Shown here one piece after another: positions 16,891-24,778 of a DNA stretch of 55,194 bases (positions are counted from its first letter, which is position 1; each line of letters begins with the position of its first letter). The position numbers were made by a program, and so were the translations under genes. The notes beneath the pieces were generated by a model. That model was given only the letters and a program-made list of their open reading frames with translations, did not search any database and had not been told where the DNA came from. Source of the stretch: Candidatus Binataceae bacterium. GTDB taxonomy: Bacteria; Desulfobacterota; Binatia; Binatales; Binataceae. The stretch is taken from the NCBI GenBank assembly GCA_036495685.1, contig DASXMJ010000029.1:1-55194 (forward strand), given 5' to 3'.

Positions 16891-18456
16891 ATGAGGCCGC
16901 TCTACACCTTTGCACTGGTGGTCGCGATTCTGTTCCTGTTGGCCCTCGCGCGGCTGGCACGACTTGATGCGGGCGGCCCGGCGCATGAATTCGTGAACCT
17001 GCCAGGGCAGGAACCGGCAACCCTGTATCTACCGGGTGAAGGAAATCCATTCTTTCGCGTCTTTCCACCGGCCAGTCGCCCGCCCGCGATCGTCATGGTG
17101 CACGGGTTTATGGCCGACCGCCAGTTCATGAGCACCCTCGCTCGGCGTATTGCACAAAACGGCTACGCTGTGCTGGCCATCGATGTCAGCGGTCACGGTG
17201 CGAATCGCAATCCGTTTCCCGGCGGCCTGGCAAATGCTGACGCGCTGCGGACGGATGTAAAGAAGGCGGTCGACTTCCTGCGCAGTTATCAATTCGTCGA
17301 CGGCTCACGAATCGTGGTGATGGGGCATTCGATGGGCGCCGGCGCAGTGCTCGATTACGCTACCGTCGACCCTGCGCTGAAGGGCGCGATCATGATTTCC
17401 GGGGGATTCGGCTTGACCGGCCCTGAGCGCCCCAAGAACGCACTATTTATTTTCGCGCAGAACGATCCGTCCTTCATACAGTCCGTTTCGACCGAGATAG
17501 CCTCTCATCTGGCCGGAGTGCCGCACATCGAACTCGGAAAGACCTACGGCGAGTTTGCGCAGGGCAACGCCATCGAGGCGCTCCAGATTCCCGGCGTGAA
17601 TCACGTGACGATTGCTTATTCCCCTGAGGCTGCGGCGACCATGGTGAAATGGCTCGACGGCGCCTTTGGAACCACGCGCACGGGCGGGATCAACCTGAGA
17701 GAGCGGCGCCGCAGAGCGGCGATTCTCACCCTGCTGCTGTTCGTGGTGCTGCTGATTCCACTCGGCCGGATCGGCGGAGAAATAGCGGGTAACTGGTCCG
17801 AGGAGCTCGGCGGCTTGGGCGGATGGCCCGGACTTGCCATTTTGGTGCTGGCGCTGCTGGCCGCCATGCCGGTGGTGGCGATGATCGTTCCCACCGCGTT
17901 CTTTCCGCTGGTGGTCGGCGACCTTCAGGTGGCCTGGTTTTGGGTGGCCGGCTTGATCCTCGCCGTCGTCCTGATCCTGGCACAGGTGCTTCAATGGCGC
18001 CGGTTGCGCGACGGGTTGGGCGCGACCGTCTTCGCCGCGCTGCTGGTGATGACGATCATCTACCTGTGCCAGGTCGCGGACCAGGTTACGCTCCATACTC
18101 TGGCGCTGACTCCCGAGCGGCTTATCTTCACCGTGGTGGGAACCTTGCTCCTGCTCCCGTTCTGGCTGAGCTTTGAATTCATGCTACGTCGCGGGGACCT
18201 GGTCGTTTCCACGATTCGTGCGACGGTGGGTCGCGCGCTGATAATCGCGATGCTGGTGGTAGGCATCTTCTTGCAAGTGCTGCCGGGGGTCCTGATGCTC
18301 ATCCTGCCGAACCTCGTCCTCATCTATGTAACGGTCGAAATCCTCGCGGCCTCAGCCTACAGCTCGTCACGCAACCTGGTGCTAATCGCGCTGGTGGAAT
18401 CGATGTGGTTCGCGTGGACCATCGCGGCCACCGCCCCAATCACATTCATGCTGTAA
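16891..18456 (+). CDS. Membrane-anchored alpha/beta hydrolase with C-terminal multi-pass domain
   Basis: A 521-residue two-part protein. An N-terminal membrane helix (2-22) is followed by a serine hydrolase domain with HGFMADR (oxyanion region), GHSMGAG (Ser147), an acid in FAQNDPSF and His in PGVNHVTI. From about 275 to the end there are seven or eight hydrophobic helices, opened by a basic segment (RERRRRA). The hydrolase half resembles lipase/esterase and dienelactone-hydrolase-like enzymes and probably faces the periplasm, given the single N-terminal helix. The membrane half is not recognised. The ATG has GGGAGTGA upstream. Whether the membrane part senses, transports or anchors is unknown. 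Confidence 0.8.
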   Translation: MRPLYTFALVVAILFLLALARLARLDAGGPAHEFVNLPGQEPATLYLPGEGNPFFRVFPPASRPPAIVMVHGFMADRQFMSTLARRIAQNGYAVLAIDVSGHGANRNPFPGGLANADALRTDVKKAVDFLRSYQFVDGSRIVVMGHSMGAGAVLDYATVDPALKGAIMISGGFGLTGPERPKNALFIFAQNDPSFIQSVSTEIASHLAGVPHIELGKTYGEFAQGNAIEALQIPGVNHVTIAYSPEAAATMVKWLDGAFGTTRTGGINLRERRRRAAILTLLLFVVLLIPLGRIGGEIAGNWSEELGGLGGWPGLAILVLALLAAMPVVAMIVPTAFFPLVVGDLQVAWFWVAGLILAVVLILAQVLQWRRLRDGLGATVFAALLVMTIIYLCQVADQVTLHTLALTPERLIFTVVGTLLLLPFWLSFEFMLRRGDLVVSTIRATVGRALIIAMLVVGIFLQVLPGVLMLILPNLVLIYVTVEILAASAYSSSRNLVLIALVESMWFAWTIAATAPITFML

Positions 18457-18472
18457 CCAGGGAGATTCATCC

Positions 18473-18952
18473 ATGGCACATCCGCGCATGTACGAGGATT
18501 CCAATCCCGCGATAAAAAAACTGCGCGCCGTCTGCCTTGCTCTCGGCGATGTGGTCGAAAAGGAAGCGTGGGGCGAATGCACATTTCGCGTCGTCAACGG
18601 CTCGATGTTCGCGATGACCGACAACAACCATCACCAAAGCGGTCACGTGGCCGTGTGGGTCAAGGCGCCCGCCATGGTGCAGGAGATTCTGATCAGCTCC
18701 GATTCCAAGCGATTCTTCAAGCCGCCCTACATGGGTCACAAAGGGTGGGTCGGCGTGCGGATCGATAGCAAGCCCGACTGGGAGCAGCTCACCGCGATTC
18801 TCAAGGATGGGTACGAGATTTCGCTTCCGGTGAGAAAAGCTGCGCGCACCGCGTCCCGCTCCAAGCGCGTCGTATCGCCGGTGAGCAAGGCGCGTCAAAG
18901 CATGAAGCCGCCCTCTGCAAGGGCAAGTGATAAGCTGCCGTCTGATCGCTGA
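18473..18952 (+). CDS. MmcQ/YjbR family protein
   Basis: A 159-residue cytoplasmic protein with the YjbR fold: WGECTFRVVNGSMFAM, a central VWVKAPAMVQEILI strand-helix, and the YMGHKGWVGVRID segment followed by WEQLTAILKDGYEI. The fold is linked to DNA binding or to double-wing proteins, but no biochemical role is settled. A basic Ser/Arg-rich tail (from about 122) extends past the usual end. The ATG follows an AGGGAG site, 16 bp after the membrane hydrolase, so the two are probably cotranscribed. It converges with the thioredoxin-like gene, with 9 bp between them. Confidence 0.85.
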   Translation: MAHPRMYEDSNPAIKKLRAVCLALGDVVEKEAWGECTFRVVNGSMFAMTDNNHHQSGHVAVWVKAPAMVQEILISSDSKRFFKPPYMGHKGWVGVRIDSKPDWEQLTAILKDGYEISLPVRKAARTASRSKRVVSPVSKARQSMKPPSARASDKLPSDR

Positions 18953-18961
18953 ATGGGCTGG

Positions 18962-19432
18962 CTAGTGTGTGGAATCGAGCAGTTTCTGCAGATTGCTCGT
19001 GTCCCCACGGTTGCCCGCGGTTTCGCCGGCTCGGTCGTAAATCAGATTGCCTTTCGAATCCAGCACCGCGACCGTGGGAATCGCACCCCGATAGTATCGG
19101 GACACCAATTCCTGCTGTTCGGGAGACACGCGGTTGAGATCGACCACGACAAAATCAATCTGGTTGCGATATTGCGGATAGAGTTTAACCAACCGCTCCG
19201 CCTCGCGCGCGGTGTTCCAGCAGTGAGATGTTCCAAAGAAAATAACCGTGGCCTTCCCCGCCACCGGGCCCGCGGCCAGGCCTGATCCGGCAATCGGAAA
19301 CTTCCCGCTTGAGTCGTCATTAAAAGAGAGGCCTGGCGCAAGCTGAAGGTTCGCCGCCGCTCGCGCGCCGTTGAGGGAAGGAAGAAGCAGCGCGCCGAAA
19401 AGGGCAAGACCGGTCACTAGTATTGCTCGCAT
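18962..19432 (-). CDS. Exported thioredoxin-fold protein with a single active-site cysteine
   Basis: A 156-residue TlpA/thioredoxin-like protein with a signal peptide (hydrophobic 4-18, cleavage after GARA). The fold markers are ATVIFFGTSHCWNTARE, a central VVVDLNR strand, the cis-proline loop GAIPTVAVLD and a C-terminal helix. Instead of CxxC the active site reads SHCWNT, with one Cys and no resolving partner. It therefore cannot act as a simple dithiol oxidoreductase; a glutathionylated, peroxidatic or isomerase-like role is possible. ATG at 19432 begins the signal peptide; the frame is open to 19471, but that extension would disrupt the signal. Not linked to an obvious partner gene. Confidence 0.78.
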   Translation of the reverse strand: MRAILVTGLALFGALLLPSLNGARAAANLQLAPGLSFNDDSSGKFPIAGSGLAAGPVAGKATVIFFGTSHCWNTAREAERLVKLYPQYRNQIDFVVVDLNRVSPEQQELVSRYYRGAIPTVAVLDSKGNLIYDRAGETAGNRGDTSNLQKLLDSTH

Positions 19433-19512
19433 CTTCAGAATCAACCGACAATTCGCCACAAAGGTTCCCACGAACGGTGTTCTTGCAGGCTACCGGCGGG
19501 GTCGAAGGGGTC

Positions 19513-20676
19513 TCACCCGCCAAAGAGGACTTTGCTTGCGAGGTCCGCGCCCGCGCGCATGGCTTTTAACTTCTCCCACACCACCTCTTCCGCAACCTCG
19601 CCGAGACCGGTCGTGGTCTCAAACCCGCAATCCGTCCCCGCGATCACCCGCTGCGGATCGCCGACCGCATAGGCCGCCCGCTGGAGCCGCTCAGCAATCA
19701 CTTCAGGATGCTCCACATAGTTCGTCTTGGTGTCGATGACCCCGGTGATGAGCAGCATGTGATCGGGCAGCGGATTGGCACGGAAGCATCGATATTCGTG
19801 TTGATGGCGCGGATTGGCGGCCTCCAGCACCAGCGCGCCCGCCTTCGCCTCATACAGATGCGGCAGTATCTCCTCAAGCGGCACATCCAGATGATGCGGC
19901 GCTTCGTAATTTCCCCAGCACACATGCAGCCGCACGCGATCTGCCGCAAGTCCTTCGATGCCCTGATTGATCGCCGCGATCGTCATATCGACGAAGTCGA
20001 TAAATTCTGTCAGCGGACGATCGGCATATGAAGTGTGCCTTTCCATTGCAAGGTCGGGGGCATCGATCTGCAGCACGAAACCGTTATCGAGGATGTGCCG
20101 GTACTCGACGCGCAGCGCATCGGCGAGCGCGAACACGTATTTCTCGAGGCTGTCGTAGTGTCGATTTTGCATCGCGACAGCGATGATCCCCGGCGATGGC
20201 GCAGTCATGAACGGCTCTGCGAACGACCGTCCCTGCTCTGCCAGCACGCGTTTGAAGTCAGCGCATTCCCGCTTAAGCGGCTCGCGATCCTCGTAGTGAA
20301 CCTCGCCCACCGCCATTGGCGCGTGCATCAGATCGACCATCTGCCGATCGCCGATCCGCATTTTCTCCAGGTACGAGGGGTACTGCACGAGGTCGCGCAT
20401 GAACGGCCGCTCGCTGCGCCCGCCAAACCCGCTCATCCGGTCGTGGACGTAAGTGAAGAAGCTCTCGCGCGGCTGTTCGCCGTTGTTGCCGATATCGATG
20501 CCGGCTGCGAGCTGCTTGGCCACGACGCGGCGGGTCGATTGCTCGACCTCACGCTCCAGTTCCGCGACATCGATCTTCTCGCCGCGGCTTCTGCGCACGA
20601 ATAAATCCTTGAGGCTGGCGGCGCGTGGCAGACTGCCGGCGTGCGTAGTCAGGATGCGCCTTTCACTTCGCAGCAT
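19513..20676 (-). CDS. Cobalamin-independent methionine synthase (MetE C-terminal type)
   Basis: A 387-residue single-barrel relative of the MetE C-terminal catalytic domain. It opens with TTHAGSLPR, as in the YxjG/MetE-like family. The zinc site is intact: His251 and Cys253 (HVCWG), Glu285 (LEAAN) and Cys350 (GTDCGFE). The folate-binding N-terminal barrel of full MetE is missing, as is usual for this family, which may use methylcobalamin proteins, other methyl donors or related thiols. It therefore probably methylates homocysteine or acts in a related C1 transfer. The ATG at 20676 is the natural start. It overlaps the end of an alternate frame of the neighbouring repeat protein but not its true stop at 20694. 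Confidence 0.85.
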   Translation of the reverse strand: MLRSERRILTTHAGSLPRAASLKDLFVRRSRGEKIDVAELEREVEQSTRRVVAKQLAAGIDIGNNGEQPRESFFTYVHDRMSGFGGRSERPFMRDLVQYPSYLEKMRIGDRQMVDLMHAPMAVGEVHYEDREPLKRECADFKRVLAEQGRSFAEPFMTAPSPGIIAVAMQNRHYDSLEKYVFALADALRVEYRHILDNGFVLQIDAPDLAMERHTSYADRPLTEFIDFVDMTIAAINQGIEGLAADRVRLHVCWGNYEAPHHLDVPLEEILPHLYEAKAGALVLEAANPRHQHEYRCFRANPLPDHMLLITGVIDTKTNYVEHPEVIAERLQRAAYAVGDPQRVIAGTDCGFETTTGLGEVAEEVVWEKLKAMRAGADLASKVLFGG

Positions 20677-20693
20677 ACCTCACCGTTCTCCGT

Positions 20694-21496
20694 CTAGTAC
20701 TGCGGGGAAGGCGGAGCGTATTGCACCTGGCTGCCGTTGTATAGGGCTGATAACCCTGGGGCGGCGGCTGCTGATAGCCATATTGCGGCGGCCGATATTC
20801 GGCTTGCTGAGGATAGCCGCCGTAGCCGTAGCTGGGTGGTGCGTAGCCACCGCCGTAGTTGGGAGGTGGATAGGAACCGTATCCGGGGGGCGGAGCCGAC
20901 GCGTAGGGATTCTGCTGAGGTCGATTCATCATTGAGCCTAGCGCCATCCCACCGGTCATGCCCAACGCCGCCGCGCCCAGCGCTACACCGGTATTCGAGC
21001 TGCTGCTGTTGTTGTTGCCACCGCCCCAATCACCCGCGTTGTTGTTGACCGTGTTCATGGTTGAGTTGTGCATCTGCTTTTCAGTCTGTTCCTGGTTCTC
21101 TTGTAGGGTGTTGGCCTCGTTGTAGCGCGACTGCTGCTCGGCCGTCTGGTTCTGGTGGTACGTGTTGTAGTCGTTGCTGGCATTCTGATTGCTGGGAGCT
21201 CGAACTCGATGACGATTCGCTGCTGGGGGGATGCCAGTTGTCTCCGCTGGAGGAGTGCTGCGCATAATCTCCGCTCGAAGAGTGTTGCCCGTAGTCGCCG
21301 CTGGACGAGTGCTGTCCATAGTCTCCGCCGGACCTGCCTCCGCCAAAACTGCCGCGATCGAAACCATCACCGCCGCCCCGACCGCCGAAGCCGCGGGCGT
21401 GCACCATAGGAGCGTAGGCGAGGCCGACCGAGGCATCACCAGAAGTGCTTTCGCTATCAAACCTACCGAACTGCGTTGGGTGGCGGTGCGATTCAT
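20694..21496 (-). pseudogene. Frameshifted secreted Gly/Ser/Tyr/Gln-rich repeat protein
   Basis: The coding signal moves between two minus-strand frames. Residues MNRTATQRSSVGLIAKALLV start a signal peptide in one frame; it continues as ASVGLAYAPMVHA in a second frame, which then encodes a Gly-rich section, three GDYGQHSSS repeats and a Ser run. Near 21200 the first frame resumes as an Asn/Gln-rich region, a hydrophobic GALGMTGG-like stretch and Tyr/Pro repeats (PPPGYGSYPPPNYGGG). Near 20735 the second frame returns for NGSQVQYAPPSPQY and a stop at 20694. Three single-base indels would rejoin about 265 residues. It overlaps the DUF2092 gene by 4 bp (ATGA) and was its operon partner. Sequencing error is the alternative to true decay. 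Confidence 0.7.
21246..21326 (-). repeat. Three tandem 27-bp repeats encoding GDYGQHSSS
   Basis: Three adjacent 27-bp units differ almost only at third codon positions when read as GDYGQHSSS (Tyr TAT/TAC, Gln CAG/CAA, Ser TCG/TCT/TCC, Asp GAC/GAT, Gly GGC/GGA); the single replacement is Gly to Ala in the last unit. This identifies the minus-strand frame that was under protein selection, and that frame is not the long open one. Confidence 0.85.
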
Positions 21497-22278
21497 GGCT
21501 TTGCCTCCTCGGCCTTCGTGAATGCTATTTGCTTGGCATCTTTGGGAAGCTGCGGCTGGAAGCGGCTTGATGCGATGTCTTTCGGGAATTTCCAGCCCGA
21601 CAAAATCGCGATGTATTCGGGCGAACCCGGTTCGCTGCGATGGTTGATCACGATCTTACGCGGAAGCGGCTTCCCCGTGTGATCGATCCATATCTGGAAG
21701 TCGTCCTTGCTGGATGAAAGCGCAAGATGATCGCACGGCACGCCCTCGACCGGATGGACTCCCAGATAGCCGCTGTAGACGGCAATTTTCTTCGGCCGCG
21801 CGCATGGGTTTGAATACACCAGGTCCGAAAGCGGCATCGTCAACCCCTGCTTGTCCGCAACCTGGTCGAGCATCGCGTCGATCGTCGACGGCACCGCAAT
21901 AGTCGCATACATGCCGTACCTCGGGTCGAACAGCGTAAGGCTGCCGTTACCGTACCAAAGATCCTTTCCGCCCAAATCGCTTCGGTACACGATAGCCAAT
22001 TCACCCGGCCGTTGAACCGCGTAGTCCATCGCTCCCCCGTACTGAACCTTTACTGCACCGGGAAGGACCTGGTCGAACATGACGTCGGCGTGAAAACTGA
22101 ACGCGTCCGCCGCGCCCAGTGTCTGGCAAGCCTTGGCCAGAATTTTGTCCGCCGCCTGATCGAGCGCCGGTGGGGGAGCGGAAGCACTCGATTGAGCGAG
22201 CGCGACGGCGCTCCAACCTACGCCCACAATGATGGGCACTACCCATGCGACTTTAAGCAACGCCTGCCGAAGGTTCAT
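21493..22278 (-). CDS. DUF2092 family periplasmic protein
   Basis: A 261-residue exported protein with a signal peptide (hydrophobic 9-26, cleavage near ALA-QS). The body matches the DUF2092 pattern: an N-terminal helix (ILAKACQTLGAADAFSFHADV), a beta-rich sheet including ELAIVYRSDLGGKDLWYGNGSLTLFD, and a late VEGVPCDHLALSSSKDDFQIWID segment. The beta-sheet layout is like LolA/RseB-type lipid or lipoprotein binders, so an envelope-binding role is plausible but unproven. Its stop overlaps the start of the repeat protein in ATGA, showing coupling. Confidence 0.82.
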   Translation of the reverse strand: MNLRQALLKVAWVVPIIVGVGWSAVALAQSSASAPPPALDQAADKILAKACQTLGAADAFSFHADVMFDQVLPGAVKVQYGGAMDYAVQRPGELAIVYRSDLGGKDLWYGNGSLTLFDPRYGMYATIAVPSTIDAMLDQVADKQGLTMPLSDLVYSNPCARPKKIAVYSGYLGVHPVEGVPCDHLALSSSKDDFQIWIDHTGKPLPRKIVINHRSEPGSPEYIAILSGWKFPKDIASSRFQPQLPKDAKQIAFTKAEEAKP

Positions 22279-22466
22279 GGTCTGAACTCCTGGCCGGATT
22301 CTACTAAAGTGCCGGGCCAGGAGAACTTGGCCTTTGGTCCTATGTTCCCCATTCCCTCCCAGTTGAAGGGGAAAGATTAAGGACCGCGACCGATCGAGAA
22401 AATCTGATGGTTTGGTAGATTTCTCTCAATGGTGGCAAACTTGCGCCACAATCCGGAGGCATCACG

Positions 22467-23231
22467 ATGGCGGGTCTTCTCGACGGCAAGGTTGCGATTA
22501 TCACCGGTGCGGCATCGGGAATCGGTCGCGCCACATCCCTCGTATTCGCACGCGAAGGCGCCCGGGTGATTGCCGCTGACGTATCTGAAGAAGCCGGCTC
22601 GCAAACCGTGCGCCTCATTCGCGAGCAAGGCGGCACTGCGGAGTTCGCCGCTTGCGATGTCGCCCGGGCCGCGGACGCCGATGCGCTGGTCGCGGCCGCG
22701 GTGAAATTTTACGGACGTCTCGATTGCGCCTTCAACAACGCCGGCATCGCCGGCAGCCAGTGCCGCACCGCCGATTACCCCGAAGACGAATGGGACCGCA
22801 TCATGGCGGTCAATCTGAAAGGCGTATGGCTCTGCATGCGCGCGGAAATCCGCCAGTTCATGGCGCAACGTTCGCCCGGCGCGATCGTGAACACGGCCTC
22901 CGCCGCCGGCCTGGTCGCATCGCATTCCATGCCGGCATATACCGCGGCCAAACATGGCGTGGTCGGCCTGACCAAGTGCGCCGCCATCGAATACGCGCGC
23001 GCCGGCATCCGCGTCAACGATGTATGTCCGGGCGTGGTTGATACGCCGCTGGTCGAAGGGATGGTTGCCGGCAAGCCGAAACTCGCCGCGCGGCTCGACG
23101 AGGTGGAACCCATCGGGCGCAAGGCTCGTCCCGCCGAGATTGCCGAGGCGGTCGCGTGGCTCTGCTCCGACGGCGCGTCGTTCGTAACCGGCACTTCGAT
23201 GTCGGTGGATGGCGGCCTCACGGCGGCCTAG
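22467..23231 (+). CDS. Short-chain dehydrogenase/reductase
   Basis: A 254-residue classical SDR. The cofactor motif is ITGAASGIGRA (14-24), NNAGIAG follows, the catalytic Ser is in NTASAAG, and Tyr-Lys is in YTAAKHG. The acidic residue after the second strand (AADVSEEA) points to NAD(H). The C-terminus ends in FVTGTSMSVDGGLTAA, typical of the family. The substrate is unknown. The amidase ATG comes 3 bp after its stop, so the two are an operon. The ribosome site CCGGAGG precedes the ATG. Confidence 0.93.
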   Translation: MAGLLDGKVAIITGAASGIGRATSLVFAREGARVIAADVSEEAGSQTVRLIREQGGTAEFAACDVARAADADALVAAAVKFYGRLDCAFNNAGIAGSQCRTADYPEDEWDRIMAVNLKGVWLCMRAEIRQFMAQRSPGAIVNTASAAGLVASHSMPAYTAAKHGVVGLTKCAAIEYARAGIRVNDVCPGVVDTPLVEGMVAGKPKLAARLDEVEPIGRKARPAEIAEAVAWLCSDGASFVTGTSMSVDGGLTAA

Positions 23232-23234
23232 CCG

Positions 23235-24638
23235 ATGGCCGCTTTCGATCCATTCATCGAGGCGTGGGAACTGCGCGAGATGGTGCGCGACGGCGATCTA
23301 CGCCCTCGTGAAGTCGCCGAGTTTTTCCTCGGCCGCATCGTGCGCTACAACCCGACCCTGGGCGCGTACATGACCGTTTCCGCAGAGCGCGCGCTGGCCG
23401 ATGCGCAGCGCATCGAAGCTGACCGCGCGAGCGCGGCCTCGATGCCTATGTATGGCATCGCCTACTCGCTCAAGGATCTCACACCGACCAAGGACATCAT
23501 CACCACCAGCGGCTCGCGTAACTACGCGACCGCACAACCGACGGACGATGCCGCAATCGCGGTCAAGCTGCGCGAAGCCGGCGGCATCCTGCTGGGCAAG
23601 ACCAGCACGCCTGAATTCGGCGGGCGGCCGACCACCGAGGGCGGGCTGTGTCCCACCGCACACAATCCATGGAATCTCGACCATAATGCCGGCGGCTCCA
23701 GTGGCGGCGCTGCCGCACAGGTGGCCGCGGGGCTGGGACCGCTCGCGGAAGGCAGCGACGGGGGAGGATCGATTCGCGGGCCCTCCTCCAATTGCGGCGT
23801 GGTAGGCCTCAAACCTTCGCGCGGCCGCCTCACCTATGCGCCGTTTCGCGGAGAAGCGTGGGGCGGATTCGCCACCCGTGGACCGATCGCCCGAACCGTG
23901 CGCGATGCTGCGCTCATGCTCGATGTGCTGGCGGGCCCGGTGGTCGGCGATCCGTACTGGGCGCCGCCTCCCGAGCGCCCATTTGTCGAGGCGGTGCGAT
24001 TCGTGCCCCGCAAACTCAGGTTGGCCGTAATCCCCGAAACCACGCTCGGTCCGGTCGACGCCGACGTCGCCCACGCGTTCGACTCCGCGTGCACGGCGCT
24101 GCGCGAGATGGGACACGGCGTGGAAATCATCGATCTGGATCCCGGTGCGATGCTGCTCGATTGCGCGCGCTCGCTCATCTGCGTGGGAATCGCGGCCATT
24201 CCCATCACCAACATGGAGTGGGTCGATCCGGTGGTTCGCGAGATGTTCCGCGAGGGCCACAAACTGACGGCCGCCGAATACGTCAACCTGGTCGCGGTGA
24301 TGCACAACACCGCGCGAACCATCGTGGAGCGGCTCGACCCCTACGATGCGCTGCTGACCCCAACCATGACCAAGCCGGCGATGCGCAACGGCACCTTTCC
24401 GTCGCGACCGGATCGCTACCTGGAGGAGCTCTGGACCTGGATCGCATTCGAATACCCGTTCAACGCGACCGGCCAACCCGCAATCACGGTGCCGGCAGGA
24501 GTCTCGAGCGCCGGTCTTCCGATAGGACTACAGATCGTCGGCCGGCCGCATGGCGAGTTCGAGCTTGTTTCGCTTGCGGCCGCCTACGAAACGGCACGTC
24601 CCTGGAAACACCGACGCCCGCCGCTCTTCGGTCAGTAG
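23235..24638 (+). CDS. Amidase (amidase-signature family)
   Basis: A 467-residue amide hydrolase of the Ser-cisSer-Lys type. The Lys is in YSLKDLTPTK, the cis-Ser in GGSSGGAAAQVAAGLGP, and the nucleophile Ser in GSDGGGSIRGPSSNCGVVG (GGSIR), followed by LKPSRGRLTY. It has no GatB/GatC neighbours and is therefore a catabolic amidase rather than tRNA amidotransferase GatA. Coupling to the SDR suggests a pathway in which an amide is cleaved and an alcohol or ketone is oxidised or reduced. Start ATG follows the SDR stop by 3 bp. Cytoplasmic. Confidence 0.92.
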   Translation: MAAFDPFIEAWELREMVRDGDLRPREVAEFFLGRIVRYNPTLGAYMTVSAERALADAQRIEADRASAASMPMYGIAYSLKDLTPTKDIITTSGSRNYATAQPTDDAAIAVKLREAGGILLGKTSTPEFGGRPTTEGGLCPTAHNPWNLDHNAGGSSGGAAAQVAAGLGPLAEGSDGGGSIRGPSSNCGVVGLKPSRGRLTYAPFRGEAWGGFATRGPIARTVRDAALMLDVLAGPVVGDPYWAPPPERPFVEAVRFVPRKLRLAVIPETTLGPVDADVAHAFDSACTALREMGHGVEIIDLDPGAMLLDCARSLICVGIAAIPITNMEWVDPVVREMFREGHKLTAAEYVNLVAVMHNTARTIVERLDPYDALLTPTMTKPAMRNGTFPSRPDRYLEELWTWIAFEYPFNATGQPAITVPAGVSSAGLPIGLQIVGRPHGEFELVSLAAAYETARPWKHRRPPLFGQ

Positions 24639-24734
24639 AATTAAACCGGCCGGCACAATGAACTCAGGGAGGATAGGGCCTGCGTCGGTGTTCCTTTCTT
24701 GGTAACCGGGGGTCTTTGTGGTTAATTAGTCCCC

Positions 24735-24759
24735 GCGGGAGGCGGGGTAAGCCTCCCGC
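24735..24759 (+). promoter_or_regulatory. 9-bp perfect inverted repeat upstream of transporter
   Basis: GCGGGAGGC and GCCTCCCGC pair perfectly around a 7-base loop, ending 19 bp before the transporter ATG at 24779. The stem would be very stable in RNA and could hide or expose the translation start, or serve as an operator. No poly-U follows. Confidence 0.5.
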
Positions 24760-24778
24760 ATTGCCGTCAGCCCAACAC

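Noticed and set aside
20663..20693. Longer C-terminus of the repeat protein through 20663
   Set aside because: The tail in this frame (RCNTLRLPRSTRRRT) breaks the Tyr/Pro pattern, while the other frame gives PPSPQY and a stop at 20694.
21246..21326. Three 27-bp repeats as a small CRISPR array
   Set aside because: Units are directly adjacent with no spacers and encode a peptide repeat with synonymous changes; there are no cas genes.
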